Shown one piece after another: positions 36,811 to 46,166 of a stretch of 48,807 nucleotides of DNA (positions are counted from its first letter, which is position 1; every line of letters begins with the position of its first letter). Under the pieces are notes generated by a model. The model was not told the DNA's origin. It searched no databases and saw nothing but the letters and a program-made list of their open reading frames with translations. The stretch is from Pseudomonadota bacterium. Its GTDB lineage: Bacteria > Pseudomonadota > Gammaproteobacteria > Burkholderiales > Burkholderiaceae_C. Both the position numbers and the translations under genes were made by a program. Location: the NCBI GenBank assembly GCA_018241265.1, contig JAFEEF010000054.1, positions 1-48,807 on the forward strand. The letters run 5' to 3'.

Positions 36811-37880
36811 AGCATCTGGTCGTCATGGCGGCGGGCACCGGGGGTCATGTGATCCCCGGCCTCGCCGTTGCGCGCGAGATGCAGCAGCGCGGCTGGACCG
36901 TGAGTTGGCTGGGCACGACCACCGGCATGGAGACCCGGCTGGTGCCGGCCGCCGGCATCGCGCTCGATGCGATCGCGTTCGCCGGCCTGCGCGGCAAGGG
37001 TCTCGCGAAGAACCTGCTCGGGGCGCTGAAGCTGGGCGGCGCGTTCTGGTCGTGTCTCGCGATCCTGCGACGTCGCCGGGCGAGCGTCGTGCTCGGCATG
37101 GGCGGCTATGTCTGCTTCCCGGGCGGCTGGATGGCGGCGCTGCTGCGCCGGCCGCTCGTGCTGGTGAATGCCGACGCGGCGCTGCTGATGAGCAACAAGG
37201 CGCTGCTGCCGGTGGCCGATCGCGTCGCGTTCGGCTTCGACGGCGCCGATGCGCAGGCGACGAAGCGGGCGGTCGTGACCGGCAATCCGGTGCGCGCCGC
37301 GATCGAAGGGCTGCCCGCGCCGGCCGCGCGGTTCGCCGGGCGGACCGGCGCGTTGCGGCTGCTCGTCGTCGGCGGCAGCCTGGGCGCGCGCGTGCTGAAC
37401 GAATGCGTGCCGCAGGCGCTGGCGTTGATCGACGAAGCCCGACGCCCGCGCGTCACCCACCAGACGGGCAACGCGCACCATGCGACGGTGCTTGCGGCCT
37501 ACGCCGACGCCCAGGTCGATGCCGACGTGCGGCCGTTCATCGACGACATGGCCGCGGCGCTCGCCGACTGCGACCTCATCGTCTGCCGCGCCGGCGCGAT
37601 CACCATCAGCGAGCTGTGCGCCGCCGGCGTGGCGAGCGTGCTCGTGCCGCTGATCGTCAGCACCACTTCGCATCAGCGCGACAACGCGCAATGGCTCGCC
37701 GGCCAGGGCGCGGCGATCCATCTGCCGCAGAGCGAGCTGTCGCCGCGCAAGCTCGCGGACGTGATCGGCGGGCTGACGCGCGATGCCTTGCTGGCGATCG
37801 CGACCAAGGCAAGGGCACTCGCGCGGCCGCATGCCGCGGCCCGCGTGGCGGACGAACTGGAAAGGCTGGTGGCGGCATGA
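36807..37880 (+). CDS. murG: Lipid II synthase MurG (UDP-GlcNAc transferase)
   Basis: Peripheral membrane glycosyltransferase converting lipid I to lipid II, 357 residues. The start is TTG 36807, overlapping the ftsW stop (TTGA) with GGAGG 6 nt upstream, giving [18 protein letters not shown] with the GTGGH loop. Donor-site features [21 protein letters not shown] and [15 protein letters not shown] are present. The reported start would be missed by tools that ignore TTG. Confidence 0.96.
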   Translation: MKHLVVMAAGTGGHVIPGLAVAREMQQRGWTVSWLGTTTGMETRLVPAAGIALDAIAFAGLRGKGLAKNLLGALKLGGAFWSCLAILRRRRASVVLGMGGYVCFPGGWMAALLRRPLVLVNADAALLMSNKALLPVADRVAFGFDGADAQATKRAVVTGNPVRAAIEGLPAPAARFAGRTGALRLLVVGGSLGARVLNECVPQALALIDEARRPRVTHQTGNAHHATVLAAYADAQVDADVRPFIDDMAAALADCDLIVCRAGAITISELCAAGVASVLVPLIVSTTSHQRDNAQWLAGQGAAIHLPQSELSPRKLADVIGGLTRDALLAIATKARALARPHAAARVADELERLVAA

Positions 37881-37914
37881 CGCAGCGCCAGGCCATGAGC
37901 GGGGAGGACGCGCG

Positions 37915-38001
37915 ATGAAACACGCCGTCAAGCAGATCCACTTCGTCGAAGGGCCACGAACGCCGACGAAGCGCCGTGACGCATGCGAGGACGCGCGATG
38001 A
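37915..38001 (+). CDS. Micro-ORF 1 before murC (28 residues)
   Basis: Starts with GGGGAGG and a 7-nt spacer. It encodes MKHAVKQIHFV, a copy of the MurC N-terminus, then [17 protein letters not shown] and stops at a TGA that overlaps the ATG of micro-ORF 2 (ATGA). It lacks any MurC domain, so no enzyme function is expected; if translated it would act through ribosome reinitiation on the genes downstream. Could be an untranslated duplication relic. Confidence 0.4.
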   Translation: MKHAVKQIHFVEGPRTPTKRRDACEDAR

Positions 38002-38080
38002 AACACGCCGTCAAGCACATCCACTTCGTCGAAGGTCCACGAACGCCGACGAAGCGCCGTGACGCATGCGAGGCGTCAGC
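37915..38080 (+). repeat. Tandem 83-bp repeat duplicating the murC translation start
   Basis: Two units, 37915-37997 and 37998-38080, agree at 74 of the first 76 bases; the last 7 differ. Each begins with ATGAAACACGCCGTCAAG, a copy of the first 34 nt of murC (which follows as a third copy at 38081), and each ATG is preceded by GAGG at the same 7-nt spacing. Each unit also carries an inverted repeat CTTCGTCG/CGACGAAG with a 15-nt loop (37941-37971 and 38024-38054). Because 83 is not a multiple of three, the three starts lie in three different frames. Confidence 0.95.

Positions 38081-38084
<4 letters not shown>
37998..38084 (+). CDS. Micro-ORF 2 before murC (28 residues)
   Basis: Second decoy start: [11 protein letters not shown] identical to MurC, then [17 protein letters not shown], ending in a TGA that overlaps the murC ATG (ATGA). 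Same GAGG site and spacing as murC itself. Translation would deliver terminating ribosomes exactly to the murC start. Confidence 0.4.
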
Positions 38085-39496
<1,412 letters not shown>

Positions 39497-39499
39497 TCC

Positions 39500-40462
39500 A
39501 TGGCCGGCACGAGCATCGATCCGCGCTCGCTCGGCAAGGTCGCCGTGCTGATGGGCGGCACGTCGGCCGAGCGCGAGGTGTCGCTGATGTCGGGTACCGG
39601 CGTGCTCGCGGCCTTGAAGGCGCGCGGCGTCGACGCGCATGCGTTCGATCCGTCGGAGCGCGATCTGGTCGAGCTGAAGCGCGCCGGCGTCGCGCGCTGC
39701 TTCATCGCGCTGCACGGCCGGCTCGGCGAAGGCGGCAGCGTGCAGGGCGCGCTCGAATTGCTGCGCATCCCCTACACCGGCTCCGGCGTGATGGCCTCGG
39801 CGATCGCGATGGACAAGGTGATGACCAAGCGCGTCTGGATCGCCGAAGGGCTGCCGACGCCGCGCTACCGCTGGCTGGCGCGCGACGAGCAGACCCGCGA
39901 GACGGTGGTCGGCGTGCCCGACGAGCTCGGCCTGCCGCTGATCGTGAAGCCGCCGCGCGAAGGCTCGTCGATCGGCGTCACCAAGGTCGCCGGCTATTCG
40001 CAGATGCAGGACGCGGTGAAGCTCGCGGCGCAATACGACCCCGAGGTGCTGTGCGAGGAGTTCATCGACGGGCTCGAAGTGACCTGCCCGGTGCTCGGCC
40101 AGGGCGCGTCGGCCGAGGCGCTGCCGGTGATCCGCATCGAGGCACCGGAAGGCGCCTACGACTACCAGAACAAGTACTTCACCGACGTCGTCCGCTACCA
40201 CTGCCCGAGCGGCCTGTCGGCGGACGCCGAAGCCGAGATCCAGCGCCTCACGCTCGCCGCCTACCGCACGCTCGGCTGCCGCGGCTGGGGCCGCGCCGAC
40301 CTGATGGTGCGGGCGAGCGACGGCCGGCCGTTCCTGCTCGAGATGAACACGTCGCCCGGCATGACCGGCCATTCGCTGGTGCCGATCTCCGCGAAGGCCG
40401 CGGGCATCAGCTACGAGGAACTCTGCGTGCGCATCGTCGCCGACGCGGGGCTGGACGCCTGA
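39500..40462 (+). CDS. ddlB: D-alanine:D-alanine ligase (Ddl)
   Basis: ATP-grasp ligase making D-Ala-D-Ala for MurF, 320 residues. [17 protein letters not shown] (N-terminal signature), [30 protein letters not shown] (ATP loop), [13 protein letters not shown] and [16 protein letters not shown] (metal and substrate site) are visible. 3-bp gap after murC; a GGAGG site lies inside the murC end, about 12 nt upstream. Confidence 0.97.
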   Translation: MAGTSIDPRSLGKVAVLMGGTSAEREVSLMSGTGVLAALKARGVDAHAFDPSERDLVELKRAGVARCFIALHGRLGEGGSVQGALELLRIPYTGSGVMASAIAMDKVMTKRVWIAEGLPTPRYRWLARDEQTRETVVGVPDELGLPLIVKPPREGSSIGVTKVAGYSQMQDAVKLAAQYDPEVLCEEFIDGLEVTCPVLGQGASAEALPVIRIEAPEGAYDYQNKYFTDVVRYHCPSGLSADAEAEIQRLTLAAYRTLGCRGWGRADLMVRASDGRPFLLEMNTSPGMTGHSLVPISAKAAGISYEELCVRIVADAGLDA

Positions 40463-40470
40463 CACCCATC

Positions 40471-41256
40471 ATGGACGCCACCCTGCCCACCGTGCTGCCC
40501 GGCGACATCCGCCTGATGAACGCCACCGCCAATGTGCTGATGGCGCTCGGCGTGGCGGGGCTGGTCGCGATGGCGGCGGTGTGGCTGGCGCGCCAGCCGA
40601 TCTTCGCGCTGAAAGGCGTGCTGATCGAAGGCGACGTGGCGCGCAACAGCATCTCGACGATACGTGCCAACGCGGCGCCGCACCTGTCGGGCACCTTCCT
40701 GACGCTCGACCTCGCGACGGCGCGCCGTGCCTTCGAGTCGGTGCCGTGGGTGCGCGAGGCGCAGGTGCGGCGCGTCTGGCCGAACCGCATCGCGGTCAAG
40801 CTCGTCGAATACCAGCCGGTGGCGCTGTGGGGCCACGATGCCGACAAGCTGGTCGACCGCCACGGCGATGTCTTCGAAGCCAACATCGGCGACGTCGAGG
40901 ACGACAACCTGCCGACGCTCGACGGCCCCGACGGCAGCGCGCCGCACATGCTCGCGATGCGCGCCTTGCTCGCGCCGGTGTTCGAGCCGCTCGGCGGCGG
41001 CCGCATCGACACGCTCGAGCTCTCGGGCCGCGGCTCGTGGCACGCAACGCTCGACAACGGCGCCGAGATCGAGATCGGCCGCGGCACCGACGACGAAGTG
41101 GTGGCGCGCAGCCGGCGCTTCGTCGGCACCCTGACGCAAGTGACGTCGCACTTCCAGCGCCCGCTGGAGTCGGCCGACCTGCGCCATCGCGATGGGTATG
41201 CGGTGCGCCTCAAGGGCATCACGACCGGCGGCAACGACAAGCCGGCGAAGAAATAG
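40471..41256 (+). CDS. ftsQ: Cell division protein FtsQ
   Basis: Bitopic divisome scaffold, 261 residues. A TM helix at about 22-42 (MALGVAGLVAMAAVWLA) is followed by a POTRA domain (about 46-115: FALKGVLIEGDVARNS, then WVREAQVRRVWPNRIAVKL) and the FtsQ beta domain. 8-bp gap after ddlB; no strong ribosome site is seen. The C-terminus is short and Lys-rich. Confidence 0.95.
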   Translation: MDATLPTVLPGDIRLMNATANVLMALGVAGLVAMAAVWLARQPIFALKGVLIEGDVARNSISTIRANAAPHLSGTFLTLDLATARRAFESVPWVREAQVRRVWPNRIAVKLVEYQPVALWGHDADKLVDRHGDVFEANIGDVEDDNLPTLDGPDGSAPHMLAMRALLAPVFEPLGGGRIDTLELSGRGSWHATLDNGAEIEIGRGTDDEVVARSRRFVGTLTQVTSHFQRPLESADLRHRDGYAVRLKGITTGGNDKPAKK

Positions 41257-41279
41257 GACGACCTCAGGACGGACCTCAT

Positions 41280-42509
41280 ATGGCCAAGGAATACAAGGAT
41301 CTCGTCGTCGGCCTGGACATCGGCACTGCCAAGGTGATGGTGGTGGTGGCCGAGGTGCTGCCGGGCGGCGACCTGCGCATCGCCGGGCTCGGCAGCGCGC
41401 CGGCGCACGGGTTGAAGCGCGGCGTCGTCGTGAACATCGACGCGACGGTGCAGTCGATCCAGCAGGCCTTGAAAGAGGCCGAGATGATGGCCGACTGCAA
41501 GATCACGCGCGTCTACACCGGCATCACCGGCAGCCACATCCGCGGCCAGAACTCGACCGGCATGGTGATCGTGCGCGACAAGGAGGTCACGCCGGTCGAC
41601 GTCGCGCGCGTCGTCGAGACCGCCAAGGCGATCAACATCCCGAACGACCAGCGGCTCTTGCTGGTGCAGGCGCAGGAGTTCGTGATCGACGGCCACGAGG
41701 TCAAGGAGCCGATCGGCATGAGCGGCGGCCGGCTCGAGGTCAAGGTGCACATCGTGACCGGCGCGCAGAGCGCGGCCGAGAACATCGTCAAGTGCGTGCG
41801 GCGCTGCGGGCTGGAGGTCGATCAGCTGGTGCTGAACCCGAGCGCATCGAGCCATGCGGTGCTGACCGACGACGAGAAGGACCTCGGCGTCGCGCTGGTC
41901 GACATCGGCGCCGGCACGACCGACGTCGCGATCTTCACCGACGGCGCGATCCGCCACACCGCGGTGATCCCGATCGCCGGCGACCTCGTGACGAGCGACA
42001 TCGCGATGGCCTTGCGCACGCCGACCAAGGACGCCGAGGAGATCAAGGTCGAGTACGGCGTCGCCAAGCAATTGCTCGCCGAGCCGACCGAGCAGCTCGA
42101 AGTGCCCGGCCTCGGCGACCGCGCGCCGCGCATGCTGAGCCGCCAGGCGCTCGCCGGCGTGATCGAGCCGCGCATCGAGGAGATCTATTCGCTGGTGCAC
42201 CAGGTGATCCGCGAGAGCGGCTACGAGGAACTGCTGTCGAGCGGCATCGTGATCACCGGCGGCGCGGCGGTGATGCCGGGGATGGTCGAGCTCGGCGAGG
42301 ACATCTTCCTGAAGCCGGTGCGCAAGGGCATCCCGACCTACCACGGCGCGCTGTTCGACATGGTCGCGAACCCGCGTTCGGCGACCGTGATGGGGCTGCT
42401 CGAAGAGGCGCGGCTCGCGCGCACGCGCGGCCTGCGTGCCGCGCAGCAGGCGGGCTCCGTCAAGACCTTCTTCGGACGCGCCAAGGACTGGTTCCTCGGC
42501 AACTTTTGA
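41280..42509 (+). CDS. ftsA: Cell division protein FtsA
   Basis: Actin-fold protein tethering FtsZ to the membrane, 409 residues. DLVVGLDIGTAKVMVVV (phosphate 1), YTGITGSHIRG, VDIGAGTTDVAIFTDG (phosphate 2) and ITGGAAVMPGM are present. The C-terminal amphipathic membrane helix is TFFGRAKDWFLGNF. ATG 41280 follows a GGACGGA purine stretch. Confidence 0.97.
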   Translation: MAKEYKDLVVGLDIGTAKVMVVVAEVLPGGDLRIAGLGSAPAHGLKRGVVVNIDATVQSIQQALKEAEMMADCKITRVYTGITGSHIRGQNSTGMVIVRDKEVTPVDVARVVETAKAINIPNDQRLLLVQAQEFVIDGHEVKEPIGMSGGRLEVKVHIVTGAQSAAENIVKCVRRCGLEVDQLVLNPSASSHAVLTDDEKDLGVALVDIGAGTTDVAIFTDGAIRHTAVIPIAGDLVTSDIAMALRTPTKDAEEIKVEYGVAKQLLAEPTEQLEVPGLGDRAPRMLSRQALAGVIEPRIEEIYSLVHQVIRESGYEELLSSGIVITGGAAVMPGMVELGEDIFLKPVRKGIPTYHGALFDMVANPRSATVMGLLEEARLARTRGLRAAQQAGSVKTFFGRAKDWFLGNF

Positions 42510-42569
42510 ACGCCGACCGGGAGTGACGACGATGGATATCCACAAGACGACGCTGCAGCGTACGCACCA

Positions 42570-42620
42570 CGGTCATCCCGGCGGAAGCCGGGCTCCGCCG
42601 GCGCTGCGTTGGGATCACGA
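42570..42620. repeat. REP-like palindromic element between ftsA and ftsZ
   Basis: A hairpin CCCGGC-GGAA-GCCGGG (42577-42592) stands in a context (read on the minus strand, GCCGGGATGACC) typical of the REP-like intergenic repeats of proteobacteria. The 229-bp gap 42510-42738 holds no convincing gene; an ATG-started frame at 42532 reads straight through the repeat. Confidence 0.7.
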
Positions 42621-42738
42621 GACCGCGAGGACCGGCAGCCGCCGGATCGAACGCGGCGCGGATCGACGAAGACTCGGCCGGCCCTGATCGGCTTCCATGA
42701 CTGAAAGACAACGGCAACTGCAACGATTGGAGTACCAC

Positions 42739-43944
42739 ATGCCTATCGAAATGATCGAGGAGTTCAACCTGGGCACGCAGATCAAGGTGATCGGCGTCGG
42801 CGGCGGCGGCGGCAACGCGGTCGAGCACATGATCTCGCAAGGGGTCCAGGGGGTCGAGTTCGTCTGCGCGAACACCGACGCACAGGCGCTCAACCGCTCG
42901 AGCGCGCACCACCTGATCCAGCTCGGCACCACCGGCCTCGGCGCCGGCGCCAAGCCCGAGGCCGGCCAGTCGGCCGCCGAGGAAGCGGTGGACCGCATCC
43001 GCGAAGCCATCGCCGGCTCGCACATGCTGTTCATCACCGCCGGCATGGGCGGCGGCACCGGCACCGGCGCGGCGCCGGTGATCGCCCGCGTCGCCAAGGA
43101 GATGGGCATCCTGACGGTCGGCGTCGTCACGAAGCCGTTCGACTTCGAGGGCAACCGCCGGATGAAGGCGGCCGACCTCGGCGTGACCGAACTCGAGGCC
43201 AACGTCGATTCGCTGATCGTGATCCTGAACGACAAGCTGCTCGACGTGCTCGGCGACGACATCACGCAGGACCAGGCCTTCGCGCACGCCAACGACGTGC
43301 TGAAGAACGCGGTCGGCGGCATCAGCGACATCATCCACATGCCGGGCCTCGTCAACGTCGACTTCGAGGACGTCAAGACGGTGATGGGCGAGCCCGGCAA
43401 GGCGATGATGGGCACCGCGATCGCCGGCGGCCCGGACCGCGCGACCAAGGCCGCCGACGCAGCGGTCGCCTGCCCGCTGCTCGAAGGCATCGACCTGTCG
43501 GGCGCGCGCGGCGTGCTGGTGCTGATCGCGGCGAGCCGCGCGAACTTCAAGCTCGCCGAAAGCCGCAACGCGATGAACACGATCCGCCGCTATGCGTCGG
43601 AGGATGCGCACGTGATCTACGGCACCGCGTACGACGAGTCGCTCGGCGACCAGCTGCGCGTCACGGTGATCGCGACGGGTCTCAGCCCGCAGCGCCGCCA
43701 GCAGCAGACGCCGATCAGCGTCGTGCACAGCGCACCGGTCCAGCGCACCGGCACCGACAACCTGCCGATCCTCAACAACGCGCTGAACCAGCCGATGCAG
43801 CCGGCCGCGCACGACTACAGCGCGCTGACGACGCCGAGCGTCTGGCGCAACGGTCGTACCGCGGCGGCGAAGGTCGATGCGCTGGCGAGCAACGGGATGG
43901 ACGAGATCGAGATCCCGGCGTTCTTGCGCAAGCAGGCGGACTAG
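42739..43944 (+). CDS. ftsZ: Cell division protein FtsZ
   Basis: Tubulin-like GTPase forming the Z ring, 401 residues. IKVIGVGGGGGNAVEHM, the tubulin signature GGGTGTGAAPVIA, and the C-terminal conserved peptide IPAFLRKQAD that binds FtsA and ZipA are present. ATG 42739 (MPIEMIEEF) was chosen for GGAG 6 nt upstream and family agreement; the open frame begins 14 codons earlier. The preceding gap separates it from ftsA more than usual. Confidence 0.98.
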   Translation: MPIEMIEEFNLGTQIKVIGVGGGGGNAVEHMISQGVQGVEFVCANTDAQALNRSSAHHLIQLGTTGLGAGAKPEAGQSAAEEAVDRIREAIAGSHMLFITAGMGGGTGTGAAPVIARVAKEMGILTVGVVTKPFDFEGNRRMKAADLGVTELEANVDSLIVILNDKLLDVLGDDITQDQAFAHANDVLKNAVGGISDIIHMPGLVNVDFEDVKTVMGEPGKAMMGTAIAGGPDRATKAADAAVACPLLEGIDLSGARGVLVLIAASRANFKLAESRNAMNTIRRYASEDAHVIYGTAYDESLGDQLRVTVIATGLSPQRRQQQTPISVVHSAPVQRTGTDNLPILNNALNQPMQPAAHDYSALTTPSVWRNGRTAAAKVDALASNGMDEIEIPAFLRKQAD

Positions 43945-43979
43945 AACGCGAGCGAGGGCGAGGGGCCCGTTTGCGCGCA

Positions 43980-44230
43980 AGGTCGAGCCTGCGCAGGGCC
44001 GGATGACGCTTCGAAGAGGACAGCGATCCGCTGCTCGATTGCCTCGACGACAGTCGCTTGGCCGCCTCGAAGTCGTCGACTATGCAGCATCGTCCGCAGC
44101 AGGTCGAACTGCATCGTGCCCGTCGGGCACCTGCCACTCCCAGGTGCCCAGGCCGGCCGCCTGCAGGGCCAGCCCCAGGCGCTGCAGCCGGCGCTGCCCG
44201 GCGCGCAGGCGAGCAGGCTCGCCGCGCCGG
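43980..44230 (-). pseudogene. Frameshifted PAS-domain gene remnant
   Basis: On the minus strand 44223-44119 reads ARLRAGQRRLQRLGLALQ then AAGLGTWEWQVPDG, the typical linker and first strand of a PAS domain in sensor proteins. A +1 shift continues it as TMQFDLLRTML (about 44117-44085), and a further shift as VDDFEAAKRL (about 44080-44050). No start, stop or full frame fits. It fills part of the 507-bp gap between ftsZ and lpxC, where nothing else of gene-like character is seen except the lpxC promoter zone. Confidence 0.6.
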
Positions 44231-44373
44231 GGCGGGTGGATGAAGGAGGCACGCTGTCGCCGCGGGTCGATGCGCTGCGGCCGCCGGATCGCTCGGAGTC
44301 GCGCATGGCTGCTTGTCAAGGCTGCGCCTGGCTGGTGCCACCATTGCTATCGGCTGTATCGATTAAAACTTGA

Positions 44374-44406
44374 TGACAACGAGTCAAATGGCAAATTGAC
44401 AACGAG
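44374..44406. promoter_or_regulatory. 10-bp direct repeats upstream of lpxC
   Basis: TGACAACGAG occurs at 44374-44383 and 44397-44406, 23 bp apart start to start, in the AT-rich stretch 44355-44410 before lpxC. The second copy overlaps a perfect TTGACA (44396-44401). They could be operator half-sites or promoter parts; no -10 box lies at the right distance from that TTGACA. Confidence 0.4.
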
Positions 44407-44438
44407 CGTCGGCAGCCCGAGGGCCATCGAGCCTTTCC

Positions 44439-44444
44439 TACAAT
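44439..44444 (+). promoter_or_regulatory. Candidate lpxC -10 box TACAAT
   Basis: A near-consensus -10 hexamer lies 7 nt before the lpxC ATG, and no ribosome site separates them. Transcription would then start at or next to the ATG, giving a leaderless mRNA. A -35 at 17 nt is not evident. Confidence 0.45.
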
Positions 44445-44451
44445 CGCGGCC

Positions 44452-45387
44452 ATGCTGCAGCAACGCACCTTGAAGTCGATGACGCGCGCGGTCGGGGTCG
44501 GCGTGCATGGCGGCCAGCGCGTCGAGCTGACGTTGCGGCCGGCGCCGCCCGACAGCGGCATCGTGTTCCGCCGCGTCGATCTGCCCAAGCCGGTGACCAT
44601 CCGCGCTCACGCGCTGACGGTGTGCGACACCCGCATGGCGACGACGATCTCCGAGGACGGCGCGCCGGGCGGGCCCAAGGTCGCGACGGTCGAGCATCTG
44701 CTCTCGGCCTGCTCCGGCCTCGGCCTGGACAACCTCGCGATCGACATCACGGCCGAGGAAGTGCCCATCCTCGACGGCTCGGCGGCGTCGTTCGTGTTCC
44801 TGTTGCAGAACGCCGGCATCGAACTGCAGGACGCGCCCAAGCGCTTCATGCGCGTCACGAAGCCGGTCGAGGTGCGCGAAGGCGCGGGCGCCGGCCTGAA
44901 GTGGGCGCGCCTCGAGCCGTACGCCGGCTACAAGCTCGAGTTCGAGATCGAGTTCGACCATCCGGCGGTCAACCAGACCGGCCAGCGCGTCAGCTTCGAC
45001 ATGGGCTCGGGCCGCTACACGCGCGAGATCGCGCGCGCGCGCACCTTCGGCTTCACGAAGGACGTCGACATGATGCGGTCCCGCGGCCTGGGTCTCGGCG
45101 GCAGCATGGACAACGTGATCGTGCTCGACGACCGCAAGGTGCTGAATGCCGATGGCCTGCGCTACGACGACGAGTTCGTCAAGCACAAGATGCTCGACGC
45201 GATCGGCGACCTGTCGCTCGCCGGCCATCCGCTGCTCGCCGCCTACACCGCCTTCAAGTCGGGTCATGCGCTGAACAACAAGCTGGTGCGCGCGCTGCTC
45301 GCCGATCCCGGCGCCTACGAGATCGTCACCTACGGCGACGCCGCGCAGGCGCCGGCCGGCCTGGCCGAACTGGCGCCGGCGTGGTGA
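44452..45387 (+). CDS. lpxC: UDP-3-O-acyl-N-acetylglucosamine deacetylase LpxC
   Basis: Zinc enzyme of the first committed step of lipid A synthesis, 311 residues. [16 protein letters not shown] (zinc His), [16 protein letters not shown], and [19 protein letters not shown] (second zinc His and Asp) and the [10 protein letters not shown] block with its catalytic His are present. No Shine-Dalgarno is seen; TACAAT sits 7 nt before ATG. Follows ftsZ after a 507-bp gap, as at the end of many dcw clusters. Confidence 0.97.
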   Translation: MLQQRTLKSMTRAVGVGVHGGQRVELTLRPAPPDSGIVFRRVDLPKPVTIRAHALTVCDTRMATTISEDGAPGGPKVATVEHLLSACSGLGLDNLAIDITAEEVPILDGSAASFVFLLQNAGIELQDAPKRFMRVTKPVEVREGAGAGLKWARLEPYAGYKLEFEIEFDHPAVNQTGQRVSFDMGSGRYTREIARARTFGFTKDVDMMRSRGLGLGGSMDNVIVLDDRKVLNADGLRYDDEFVKHKMLDAIGDLSLAGHPLLAAYTAFKSGHALNNKLVRALLADPGAYEIVTYGDAAQAPAGLAELAPAW

Positions 45388-45434
45388 GTCGCCGCAGCGA
45401 AGTCGCCTGTGAAATTGCGCAGCGAAGGCGACTC
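45386..45434. repeat. Inverted repeat at the lpxC 3' end
   Basis: GAGTCGCC (45386-45393) and GGCGACTC (45427-45434) flank 33 nt that hold two copies of GCAGCGAAG; a smaller GGCC-TTCC-GGCC hairpin follows (about 45443-45454). No T-run follows either, so an intrinsic terminator is not proven; the first arm overlaps the lpxC stop codon. Confidence 0.5.
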
Positions 45435-45523
45435 GTCTCAGGGGCCTTCCGGCCTGTCGGGAAGTGAATGACTCTCAGTCCCCTGAGCCGGCCACCGTCC
45501 CGCAGCGCTTACCATCGCCCCGG

Positions 45524-45709
45524 ATGCTGATCGCCCGGTGGATCGTGTTGCTGCTGCTGGCGGCCGCGGTGCTGAGCTTCGCGGTCTCCATCGCGACGCG
45601 CCAGATCCGCTATCGGATCGCCGCGGTGCGCCTGCTGCGCTGGGCCGTCGTCGGCGGGCTGGCGTTGTTTGCGGTGCTGGTGCTCGAGCGCATGGCGGTG
45701 CTGCTCTGA
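45524..45709 (+). CDS. Small two-helix membrane protein
   Basis: 61 residues from ATG 45524 (MLIARWIVLLLLAAAVLSF) with two TM helices (about 4-23 and 40-58) and a short basic loop RQIRYRIAAVRLLR. GTG 45464 is an in-frame alternative adding 20 polar residues. TACCAT (45510-45515) lies 8 nt before the ATG. Function unknown; similar small proteins are found near lpxC and in other places in Burkholderiales, which is recollection and not proof. Confidence 0.65.
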   Translation: MLIARWIVLLLLAAAVLSFAVSIATRQIRYRIAAVRLLRWAVVGGLALFAVLVLERMAVLL

Positions 45710-45740
45710 ACCAGCGCGAAGAAGAAAGAAGAACCGAACG

Positions 45741-45953
45741 ATGACGATCTTCCGCTGGATCATGGGCCTGCTGTGCGGCTTCCTCGCCGCAGGCGCCACG
45801 CTGACCTTCGTGATCTTCATCCTGCGCGACGGCGAGGAATGGCTCGTGCTCGCCAGGCGCTTCCGCCGCTGGACCTGGGCGGCCTGCCTCTTCTGGTTCA
45901 ACGTCGAGATCTGGGGGCGCGTGGTCTACACGCTGCTGCACTGGAACGGCTAG
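45741..45953 (+). CDS. Small membrane protein of unknown function
   Basis: 70 residues starting MTIFRWIMGLLCGFLAAG, one clear TM helix (about 5-27), a charged stretch DGEEWLVLARRFRRW and a second hydrophobic segment (AACLFWFNVEIWG). Starts 31 nt after the previous gene, with a weak purine-rich AAGAAGAA site upstream, so likely co-transcribed with it. No family recognised. Confidence 0.6.
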   Translation: MTIFRWIMGLLCGFLAAGATLTFVIFILRDGEEWLVLARRFRRWTWAACLFWFNVEIWGRVVYTLLHWNG

Positions 45954-46166
45954 TGCAGCGTTCGACACTGTGCGGCACATAAAACTAGTCGGAGGGTCGG
46001 ATACATGAAGCTTGGCGACGAGCGCGAGCGCCTTGGCGACGCCGCCGGCCACTACCGACCAGAATGACGCGGTTGGCGATCTTCGGCATGCCGAGCACGG
46101 CGCGCACGCTGTCGAGGACCGCAGGGGCTTGCGCGCGCGTGCGGTCCCGGCTGCCGCGCAGGCCGG
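45954..46166 (-). other. Gene-free gap with possible coding remnant
   Basis: No intact gene. On the minus strand 46105-46055 reads SVRAVLGMPKIANRVILV; a frame change near 46050 continues with GGVAKALALVAKLHV. This has protein-like composition but no recognisable family, and could be the tail of a lost gene or chance in GC-rich DNA. Confidence 0.25.

Noticed and set aside
42436-42687. Small frame from the ftsA end through the ftsA-ftsZ gap
   Set aside because: It reads through the REP-like palindrome and its residues there are those encoded by such repeats, so it is not a gene.
42697-42738. Earlier ATG for ftsZ at 42697
   Set aside because: It adds 14 residues not seen in the family, whereas ATG 42739 has GGAG at 6 nt and gives the usual MPIEMIEEF start.
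43971-43980. Palindrome TTGCGCGCAA after ftsZ as a terminator
   Set aside because: A short palindrome with no loop and no T-run; not enough for a terminator call.
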